DNA of 64,000 bases, taken from assembly GCA_029215795.1 (NCBI GenBank), contig JARDYH010000005.1, positions 15,346,001 through 15,410,000 on the forward strand. The letters are read 5' to 3'. Shown here piece by piece: positions 55,291 through 64,000 of this stretch. The notes under the pieces are model-generated. The model ran no database searches. It was given only the letters and a program-made list of their open reading frames with translations, and was not told where the DNA came from. Source of the stretch: Anniella stebbinsi (taxonomy: Eukaryota > Chordata > Lepidosauria > Squamata > Anniellidae). Each line of letters opens with the position of its first letter. The stretch's first letter is position 1. Both the position numbers and the translations under genes were made by a program.

Positions 55291-55933
55291 TCCAGCCAGC
55301 ACCCACACTAAACAGATTCGGAGGAACCAGTATGACTCAAAGTCCACTTGTGTGAAAGAATGATATAGTTTATTGATAGAAAATGGACGCAGATAATAAA
55401 AGCAAAGAAAAACTTAAACATGCCTCCCAACTAGTAGATCACAGCCCCCACAATTGGTGTTGCATTGGCTCCCTGGATGCAACAGGCGGCATCCTAGGGG
55501 ATGTTTTCCTGAGCAGGTGGCGGCTCATGTGAGAACAAGTGGCAGGCCAATCTGCACAGGATTTTATAGGGCTTGTTTCACTGAATTAAAGATTGTCACA
55601 AGGCACACACATCTCCCTCCCTTCACGAAGGAGGAGAAAGTGGGGGCCATAGTTTCTTGGCAGGAAAGAAAGTTTCTCACAGCAGAGGAAGGAGCATTCT
55701 CATCAGAAGGAAAGTTTGGACTGTGCAAGACAGCTACTATGCATCATCTAACTTTTGTTAGTAGCAAAAAGTATTGACCTTCACTGTACAGCTGTGAAAA
55801 CCAATAACTTATAATAGTTGCCAACTGCTCTGCCAAATACATATAAATATGTTACTAGACATTGCTTATGAGTAAGTGTAAATTTGCATCTGACTCCATT
55901 CTTCTGAAACCAAATCTAATATACCAGCATCTC

Positions 55934-56045
55934 CAGGAAAGTGGATTGCAGGTAGCAGGTGATCTGTTAGATCTCTGTCTGCCTAAGACCTGGAGAGCTG
56001 TTGCCAGAGTACATAATACTGAGCTAGATAGACCATGTATGCGCC
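55934..56045 (+). mobile_element. SINE middle and 3' fragment
   Basis: GACCTGGAGAGCTGTTGCCA then AATACTGAGCTAGATAGACC, the 3' region of the same SINE family as 20838-21060. Confidence 0.65.
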
Positions 56046-57350
56046 AAGATTTCCTGAATTCTGCTACTTATATAAATTAAGCAAATTGAGCACTTTGGCA
56101 TATATTTGCTTATTTTTCATACGTTACATTCTTTTGCTCATCGTGAGGAAGGGCAAAGAGCCATCCAGCATGCAGGATTCTTCCCACTGTGCCAGTCCTG
56201 ACCCAGCTTCTGAATGTCATGCAGCATTGCTCATACACATTCATGCTTCATGGCTAAAAACTTGACTTCTGTTTGAAAATGAAAGCTGAAATCTCCAGGA
56301 TGCTGAGTGTTGAGCCTGATGCCATTTTCTGCCTGCCTGCATAGCACATTTGCTGGATACAGAGGGAGGGCCAATGGGACATGCCCTAAAAATACTTTTA
56401 AATAAAGTGGTATTACACTGGGCAGGTGCAAGGGGCTAGGATGAAAGAGCAGAGCCAGGGAGTAACCGAGAGTGAACAAGCCCCCCATCCCTCACACTGG
56501 CCTACTTGTGATCCTTAAAGGTCCTTAAGTTCATACTTTGAAGCTTTCTTGCACAAAAAGTACCCATTAGACCAGGGGTGCGCAACTCGTGTCCGAATGG
56601 TTGCATGTTCCCCTCCTGGCCTTTACTGCAGCCTCCACATCTGCCCTGACACCCCAGTGCCACCACATCCCCCTTTGATTTCTCTCTCACCTGTACTCTC
56701 TAGATCCCCACACAGATCACTTCCCCTGCCACTGGTAGCAATGAGGGCAGTGCCATCTATATCAGGATTGCTGGAGTGTCTATGGCTCCTGTGCACATGC
56801 GTATTTGTGGGGGGGGCATGCACACATGTGGCCCTTGGGGTTGAAAAGTATGTGCATCTCTGTTTTAGAGTGAAAGGCAGGGAACGTGGGATCTAATGAA
56901 CAAGGCTAGCCTGCCCATAGGATAAAAGGGGGTGCCCCCTAAACTGCTTGTCCGTTGAGCTACCAACACATTGGTGTCCGCTCTTTCACTGCTTGTCTTT
57001 TTATGGGGCAGAAGAGATGACGAAACCAGGCTGTTGTGATTTGTGGTGCTCCAGTAAAATGGTATCCCTTGCAAATGTAGATGCCCTTGTTCACATGTGG
57101 AAAGCACTTGATGTTAGGCACTGTGTTGTTTGGGAGCAATTACAGCAAGGGTGTAGAACTGGTGGGCCACAGGAGCCCGCCCTCTCCCTCCTCCTAAGAT
57201 ACTCCCCAAAATCTCCATCAGCCACCAGTAATCTGCAGCTCACTTCTGTCTCTTTGCAATTGCAAATCATCATTTTTCCTTCTGGAGGGTGCTCCATGAA
57301 TGGGACTTCTATAGTAGGGACCATGGTGCTTCCAGTCGAATGGTGTAGGG

Positions 57351-57485
57351 CAGGGGTGAGCAACTTGTGGCCCTCTAGATGTTTGGGCCTAGAACTCCTA
57401 TTAGCCCTTGTCAGCATAGCTAGTGGCGAGGGATCATAGGAATTGTAGACAAAATACCTGGAGGGCCACAAGTTGCCCACCCCTG
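57351..57485. mobile_element. hAT MITE (CTCCAGATGTT family)
   Basis: CAGGGGTGAGCAACTTGTGG at the left and CACAAGTTGCCCACCCCTG at the right. The flanks GTGTAGGG and GTCTAGGA match at six of eight positions. Confidence 0.82.
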
Positions 57486-58429
57486 GTCTAGGAACAGGAT
57501 TTCTATAGCAGGAACCATAGAGCCTTGTGAGATTGCCTCCCAGAGCAGCTTTTTAAAAGGTAAGGAAGGAGCAGTGGGGGTGGGAGAGGTTGAGTAAATA
57601 TGTGTTCGTCAGCAAAGTGGAAGAGTGTATGTGTGTGTATGCATGCTGTGTGTGTATGTGAACAACCCCCAGCCCCACATCTGATAACAGATGTGGCCCT
57701 GGTGGACAAAAAGGTAGTGTACCCTGACTTGCACATATTTATGGCTGTCATTTTTGATGCGTTACCCTGAAAAGATGGGCTCTCCACTTTTAGCTGACTC
57801 TGAGTCTTCATCAGACAAACTTGAGAATTTTTCCCCATCTGTTCAGAATAGTGATGGCTGCAATCGCTCCACACATCCCTCTGTCCAATTCGGAATCCAT
57901 ACAAAACAGATTAGTTTTAACAGAATCTGCTGGACGTTCAATTTTGTCTGAGAGGATTGATTCCAAAGGAGTGAGTCCTGTGGACTTTGGCGCACTCTCA
58001 GTGATCATTGTTGGGAGCCTTCTGAGGCCTGGCGGTCTCTCCACAGCCAGTGTTCCTCCTGCTCTGGTTAGACTCTCCCCACAATACAGCCTCACTTCAC
58101 ATTATGTACCAGAGGAGGCTGATGGATTGTGGTGGTGATCAGGTTCTCTGGCGGACTTGTCTGACTTGTGAGTGGGGTACCAGATCCCAGTGGATTTCTG
58201 ATGCCCTCTTGGAAGTGCAGAGTCCCCACCTATATTTTAAAAGTGGGAGAAGCACCCACTGGCCACAAGTTGGAAGGAAAATATTAAGTTATATTCTTAT
58301 TTTGAATGAACACATCTCTGAATTTGTACTGGCATACAGAATGTGAATTTGCAGGTCAGGTGGAGTAAGTGACTTCACCCCAGGATGCATTAGCATAGCC
58401 ATAGACATCCTCCCCCCCCCGATGACAAT

Positions 58430-58620
58430 GGGCCTGTGCAGACAACATACTAAGCCACGGTTAGGCCACTAACCCTTTTGCAGCAAATGGTTAGTGAGCA
58501 TGTTAAAACTGTGGTTATGTAGCCGCCATGGTTAGGAATGGTTCACATGGCACGCTAAACCATAATGTTTAGTTCAAAATGCTTAACCACCATGGCTTAG
58601 TGGGTTGGCTGAACAGGGTC
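58430..58620. mobile_element. hAT-like MITE (GTTCAGA family), copy 3
   Basis: GGGCCTGTGCAGACAACATA at the left, GGGTTGGCTGAACAGGGTC at the right. The interior is closely similar to 8603-8818 (AACCCTTTTGCAGCAAATGG, TTATGTAGCCGCCATGG). Confidence 0.78.
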
Positions 58621-59065
58621 AATTCCTACTTGAAATAATAAAAGCTCTTGCTACTTGAGAGCAGTGGTGTGTTTGCTCACTCACCAGCCAAGACACTGCT
58701 AACTTTATCTAGCCAAAACTTTTGTCGTTGGGAATCCAGGTCTTGATTTGTAGTGGAGGCACCATTTAAATTGCTCTTTGTCTTCATTTCTATGCAGAGC
58801 TTTGTCTTGTCGTCAAATGGCAGCAATTTCTTCCTCAGTCAAATATTTCTGGTTTTTTTTTTTTTTTAAAGGATGGCTGCTAACATTGGCACTTTATGGA
58901 TTGGGAAGTAATGAAACAGCCATTAATCTTGGGCTGCCGGTGACTGGTAGTTTGATCTCATTTAGAAACTGTCAGCTCAGCCATGATCCTGGGTGACTTA
59001 CCGGCAGAGATGGTTGAGATGAGATTGGCGAACAATACACAGCAAAGCTGCCAGAGTTCCTTTGT

Positions 59066-59085
59066 CCACCAGGTGGCGCTAGTGG
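59066..59085 (+). promoter_or_regulatory. CTCF-type motif
   Basis: CCACCAGGTGGCGCTAGTGG fits the CTCF core CCASYAGRKGGCRS exactly. It is in apparently unique sequence, about 200 bp from any repeat I recognise. Motif match only; occupancy unknown. Confidence 0.6.
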
Positions 59086-61984
59086 CACAAGCAGCTGCTC
59101 AGCTCTTCTGACCCTCCAGTCTCCATCTTTGTTCTCGTTTCACTCATTTTGTGGGGCTGCAAACCATAATTTATTAGAACTATGAATCCTGGCTACATTT
59201 AGAAGTGAAACAGCTCAAACATTCCAATTTATCTTCTTCAGAAAAAGAAGAAAAAAAACCACACAATAAGTAATTGACGTTTCCTCTTTTGGCTTTATTG
59301 AAGCGTGGGCAGGGAGTATAAAGTTGTTTTTCCTCATCCTGAAATGAAGCTCTCTTGGTTGGAGAGTAAAATTGGCTTTTAAAAGAATCAACTTGGGGAA
59401 CTGGGCAGAGGGACGTGTATTTGTAAGAAACTAAAGGAGGGCATCTCAGATATGATAGAATGGTCCCGTCCTTCCAAAGAACAAAATTTGTGAGTGAATG
59501 CATACACACCACTGTAGAAGCGTTTGTAAGAAATACCTACCCAGGTCCGAAATCCTTGTGCGCTCCTTTTTAACTCAAAATGCATCCTTTTGGCCGGGTA
59601 TTTCATCTTCAGCCCGAGGCAACTGGGCCCATAGCAGCCCAACCCCAATGAGCCGCAGTCTGAGGGAAACCTTGAATTGTAACTTCTAAAACCTATTGTT
59701 AATAAAATGTGTGCAATTACCTCTACCCTTTTCTTCTGGTATCCCATGCCATCCTAGACCTCCATCTCACACCCTTTTTCCCCCCACTCTGTGAAACACC
59801 CTTTTAGTTCTAGAGGTTCTTTCTCTCATCCCTGTTGAGGGACTTCTGGATTTTGCCTCTTCACATTAGCCAGGTGAGCCGCTGTGGTACCGGCTGGCCA
59901 GTGCAGAAATTTCAGGTCTCTGGGGGAATTGAGGTTGCAGGGTATGGGGAATAGAAGTGCAGAAGATTTCTCAGCTCTTGATTATTTCCTAAGTCTATGT
60001 GGTTGCTTTTATTCATCTGTCTTGTGTCCCTGTTCATGTTCTTTAATGACTTGAGCACTTATCATGGTGTGAAATGCTGTTCTTGCCAACTCACCATGCT
60101 TCTGGAAAATTCCAGACATTTGTTTGAAGACTAGGTTATCTTGCTCAGTACATGTGTACAGAGAAATCCAATTATTTAGTGCAAACCAATATGTTTTGTT
60201 TTATTATAGCAACTAATTAGTATCCATATTTGTCCAGGAGGTATGTGATTACAAAATGAGTAACTTAATTACAGTTAATTATAAATTTAATTACAAAATG
60301 AGAAACAATTTAAATCATTGATTTAAATGGGTCTCTTTTCTCTCTCTCTCTCTCCCCCCCCCCAACCCGTGGTAGTTAAATTTAATCCACCCTGGACTTA
60401 TTGATCAGGATTTTTTCTCACCTTTTTAAAGCTGTTGTCCATCATATCCTATGGCAGTGACTTCCATAGGCTATCTTTTTTTGTGAAGAAGTTGCAAAAG
60501 TTATACCCCTTGTAAGAGAGGGAGAGGGATTTTCCCCTCCCCACTGTGTTAAGGCTATTTATCATTTTATACACCTGTCTCGTGCTCCCTTCCCCACTGA
60601 ATCCTTTCTAAAGTTCTAAATCTAAGCTAAACAGCTCCAAATGCTTTAGTCTTTACATATAATGGACGTGTCTCCATTACCTTGATCATTGTGCTTTCCC
60701 TTTTCTGGCCTGTGGCGAGTTCTAGGATATTCTTCTTGAGATGGGGCAACCAGAACTGTGCATTGCAGATATGGCCACAGCTTTGCAAGGGTGTAAGTCC
60801 CTGTCTTCCCAGCACCAAGTCCAACACTTGGTCCACGACTAGATTGGTGTAATGTTGGGTTAGCACACCATGGCTGCTCTTGTGCAAGCCCAGAAAGAAT
60901 AAAAGGGATTGTACTTTGGCAGTTGTAGAGCACTGAACTGATTTGTACTTACGCACAGACAAAAACACTCTATATCACTGTTGAGAAAACATTTCACATT
61001 TTAGGATGCCGTCCATTCTTAAAGCTTAAACAAAAAGTCCTGTTCCTAGGTATCCACTCCAGTTTTTTTTAATCACCCAGGCAGCCATGTCCAGTTCTCT
61101 TATGATCTAAGGCTTGTGGGACACAACAGGCCAAATCCATAATGGCTGCTCCTGGAAGAGGTAGTTTAGAGCTGTAGCCGGAAGGAAAAGAGCAGGTGGA
61201 TTTAAAGCCAGACGTAAAATATATAAATTCTACACAACCTTCTTGGACTCATGATGCATCTGCGATGAACAGCATGCAAAGATTAGTATATCACCCAAAC
61301 GTTTCCCCTTTGCCAGGATTTTTCCTCCTTTTTTTTTTTTTTTCCCAAAGATTCATCCGTTATGCTGCCTTTAAGCTTTCTGTACTCGTCTCCTACAGCA
61401 GTGTCTTGTGACTCTTAGACAAGGGTCATAAACTTACACAAAATTTACTCGGTCTTTTCTTGCCTGATCCATGCCGTGTTGGGCATCTCAAGGCAGCAAG
61501 TGCTTGCAAAGATTTTCAGTGCCGAGTTCAGGCCGCAGAGCTTTGGCTTCCTGTTCTTTTCTTCCTTTTTGACACCTGGTGCTCTAATCTCCAGTGAAGA
61601 TGGTGCCCTTTTGCAATGGTTAAAAGCCTTGTTATTTTGAGCTGGAAGCTGCAGACTCCTGGACCTCCTTAAATTGGATGCAGATACCATTTGTTCTTTG
61701 GCCTGCCGCAGCAGTTTAGTTGCTGCGTTTTCCCGAGCATTTCTTTAGTTCTGCCTGTGCTTGCAAAACATATTCCCTGGGGTGTCTAGGGCCGGCTCAG
61801 GCATGAGCAGCATCTATAGAATGGTCCTGGTCTAGGCTGAATTTGAGTCCAGAGGGAAGGTGAGTAAGACAGAACTAATCTGGGGCCAGGTGCATAACCT
61901 TCGAGAGAGGCTCACAGAAGGAACAGGGCAAAGAGGAGCAGCTGTAAAGAAAGGGGGTGCAGGTACCAAGAGGTTCATATATTT

Positions 61985-62500
61985 GATTGATTGATTACTT
62001 GCATTTCTATACCACCAAAGTGGCTTACAGGAATTCAGAAATTAAGAATAATAAATGAACACAGACATAATGAAACCCTAAAAACAACCTTAAAAACTGC
62101 AACAATTTGAAAGGTTAGATTAATAAAATGTGTCTTGAGCCTCTTTCTGAAAGTAGAGACAGTGTGTTCCAAATATTTGAGAGCAACCCAGGACAAAGCC
62201 CTTTCCCATGTGCCTAACAAGCCAGCCCCATGAGCAAGAGTGTCTTAGAAAGGGCCTCTTCTGCTGAACTTAGTAACTGAGCGGGTTCATGCCAAGATAA
62301 GCCATGTCCTAAACCATTTAGTGCTTTAAAGGTTAAACCCAACACTTTGAATCGAGACCAGAAAACAATTGGCAACCTGGGCAGATCTTTCAGGATTGGA
62401 ATGATGAGGTCCTTATACTGCACACCGGTTAGCAGCCTAGCTGCCTGATTTTGGACCAATTGAAGCTTCTGGACACTCTTCAAGGGTAGCCCCATGGAGA
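61985..62500 (-). mobile_element. L2-type LINE 3' end, reverse orientation
   Basis: The minus strand encodes MGLPLKSVQKLQLVQNQAAR then LLTGVQYKDLIIPILKDLPR and FWSRFKVLGLTFKALNGLG, the L2 C-terminal motif. A downstream tail with a GAATTCAGAAATTAAG-like A/T part lies at 61985-62060. Confidence 0.88.
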
Positions 62501-63084
62501 GAGTACCAAGAGCTGTATTCTGTGATAATTGTTAGTACTTTGGACCAAGCCAGCAACAGCCTCTTCCTGCTTTCTTTTGCTGCTGTCAGACTGGGACCAA
62601 TGAGTCCCAAGTAAGCCGAGGAGTCTCAGACAAAGCTGAGGAGTCTCAGACATTCTTGGTAACCTTAAGTCAGTTCTTCTTGAAATCTGCTAAAAGGCTA
62701 TCATGGCTAGGGCCAGACCATCAGTCTGCCGTGGCAGCTAGAGCAGAATGCGTTTCTCAGTCCATGGACAAATGCCCCATCTGTCCAGCAGACAGGCACC
62801 CCCTGCAACTTCTAGTGTTCACTGCAAAGTGATGTAGAGGGGAGGGCAGGAACTTAGGCCTTGTCTATATGTACCGCAGAATTGAGGTACTAGAGTGGGC
62901 TGCAACACTTCTGACTGCAGACTGGGGTGTTTTTTTAATACTCCCCTACATTAAAATTGACCCCAAAACCACAAATTGTCAGCCATTAAAGAGTGTTACT
63001 AAACTATCTCCAATAGCGGTCTGATAGATCTTATCTATTTAGTTTTAAAGGACTCTCATAAGGAATATACACTTTTTTTTAAAA

Positions 63085-63485
63085 AAAAAGTGGGACAAGG
63101 ACCTTCAAATGGTTCTATCAGGGCAGGTCTGGTGGTGGATAGGTGCTAAAGTAGGGAAGGATTTGATAGTGATAAATTTAAAACGAAACTTTTTCAAGCA
63201 TTTTTGTCAATGGTGTCTTACCCCATATAAGATCAAGAGGGATACATAATTCGACTCATGATAAACGCTGGAGGCGTGGTGAGTGAGGTATGCATATTTT
63301 TGGCACTGTGATGAAATAAAATCATATTTGATTGTGCGTCATATTGAGCTTATAATACATTATAAAATACAATTGGATTCATTAGGGGTGCTTCTGAGTT
63401 ATCTAAAAGGATGTGTAGAAATCTGTGATGTCGGGATGGTTATTAATTTGTTGACATCAGTTAAAATTTCTGTTGTGTCGCATGG
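63085..63485 (+). mobile_element. Decayed L1-like LINE ORF2 C-terminus
   Basis: The plus strand reads QWCLTPYKIKRDT, then after stops YAYFWHCDEIKSY and HYKIQLDSLGVLLSYL. These resemble the C-terminal zinc-knuckle region of L1 ORF2 proteins (W-LTP-KI, then W-C---K--W). Broken by stops and followed by an (AAC)n run. Assignment from memory of the motif, not from a search. Confidence 0.5.
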
Positions 63486-63488
63486 GGA

Positions 63489-63510
63489 AAACAACAACAA
63501 CAACAACAAC
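63489..63510 (+). repeat. (AAC)n microsatellite
   Basis: Seven AAC units at the junction between L1-like and L2-type sequence. Confidence 0.9.
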
Positions 63511-64000
63511 GCCCTTGTAGAACCCCTCCCAATATCCGGAAAATTTTAATAATTTTTGGCCAGTGGCAAATGTTCCTTTCCTGGGCAAGGTTCTTGAGCA
63601 GGTATTTGCCAACCAGGCACTCTTGAATGAGACTGATTATCTAGATCCATTTCAATGGGGGGGTTCAGGCCTAGTTTTGGCACGGAAACAGCCTTGGTTG
63701 CCCTGTCGGGAGAAAGATGGGGAGAATGTGATGTTGCTTCTCCTTGATCTCTCAGTGGCTTTTAATACCATCAACCATGGTATCCTTCTGGGACAATTGT
63801 CTGAGTTGGGAGCGTAAGGCACTGCATTGCGATGGTTTCGCTCGTACTTGGATTGTTGGCTTCAGAAGGTGGTACTTGGGGGATATTGCTTGGCTCCGTG
63901 GATTCCCCAGTATGGGGTTTTGCAGGAGTCAGTTTTGTCCCTCATGTTATTCAACATCTACATGAAACCGTTGAGTGTGGTCACCCAGAGTAGGCTGATG
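63510..64000 (+). mobile_element. L2-type LINE reverse transcriptase fragment, open at the right edge
   Basis: Encodes VPFLGKVLEQVFANQALLNE, then TDYLDPFQWGGSGLVLA and LLLLDLSVAFNTINHGILLG, the conserved reverse transcriptase block (LDLS-x-AF motif A). After a stop near 63815, later frames keep FNIYMKPL-type sequence near the edge. Multiple frameshifts show that it is dead. Confidence 0.88.

Larger units (their letters stand above)
52965..64000 (+). other. PIN1: PIN1 intron 3 (open at the right edge)
   Basis: At least 11 kb. It contains SINE pieces (55203-55290, 55934-56045), MITEs (57351-57485, 58430-58620), a CTCF-like motif (59066-59085), an L2 fragment in reverse (61985-62500), L1-like remnants (63085-63485) and an L2 fragment (63510-64000). 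No PIN1 exon 4 was seen. The blocks 53000-55200, 56050-57340 and 59100-61980 hold no gene I can support. Confidence 0.7.

Noticed and set aside
55310..55790. A solo LTR in reverse orientation (TTTATTGATAG near 55371)
   Set aside because: Only a possible reversed AATAAA supports it; no TG...CA ends or 4-6 bp duplication were located.
60100..60160. PIN1 exon 4 candidate (TTTGAAGAC)
   Set aside because: The frame gives a stop right after the FED-like triplet, there is no KP before it and no acceptor in phase.

Overview
This window is intron-rich vertebrate nuclear DNA, most likely from a squamate reptile (lizard). The evidence is three split genes of the vertebrate block FBXL12 - UBL5 - PIN1 and a dense load of squamate-style repeats: L2-type LINE ends, CR1 ends, tRNA-derived SINEs and many hAT-like MITEs. 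There are no bacterial-type operons, CRISPR arrays or ribosome binding sites. Nearly all short open frames outside the exons below are chance frames or repeat remnants.

Layout. Positions 1-2644 are intergenic DNA and the region 3' of FBXL12; they hold LINE-like remnants and a strong hairpin. FBXL12 (minus strand, coding exons 9237-9146, 5367-5295 and 3457-2645) is complete, with a predicted 325-residue F-box/leucine-rich-repeat protein. A GC-rich head-to-head promoter around 9240-9450 separates it from UBL5 (plus strand). The UBL5 coding exons are 14017-14072, 17880-17963, 19174-19211 and 20211-20254, giving 73 residues, with a non-coding first exon ending near 9451. Positions 20400-24060 are intergenic. 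PIN1 (plus strand) starts in a CpG island at 24376. Exons 1-3 are present (24376-24433, 36651-36851, 52854-52964). I could not find the last coding exon, which should carry the C-terminal third of the catalytic domain, in the remaining 11 kb. It probably lies beyond the right edge.

The rest of the window is introns filled with transposons. The best-resolved case is in UBL5 intron 2: a 1.5 kb hAT-type element (15407-16942) with a perfect 8-bp target duplication, a second hAT MITE nested inside it with its own perfect 8-bp duplication, and an inverted partial copy to the left that makes a 2.4 kb foldback. The right edge (63085-64000) holds decayed L1-like sequence followed by an L2-type reverse transcriptase fragment running off the window.

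The three genes do not form one pathway. FBXL12 is a substrate receptor of an SCF ubiquitin ligase. UBL5 is a non-conjugating ubiquitin-like splicing factor. PIN1 is a phospho-Ser/Thr-Pro prolyl isomerase. FBXL12 and UBL5 probably share a promoter. Points worth a second look are an inferred GC-AG intron in PIN1, loss of the residue equivalent to human PIN1 Ser71, two unusual residues in UBL5, and CTCF-like motifs, including a convergent pair carried by the foldback.
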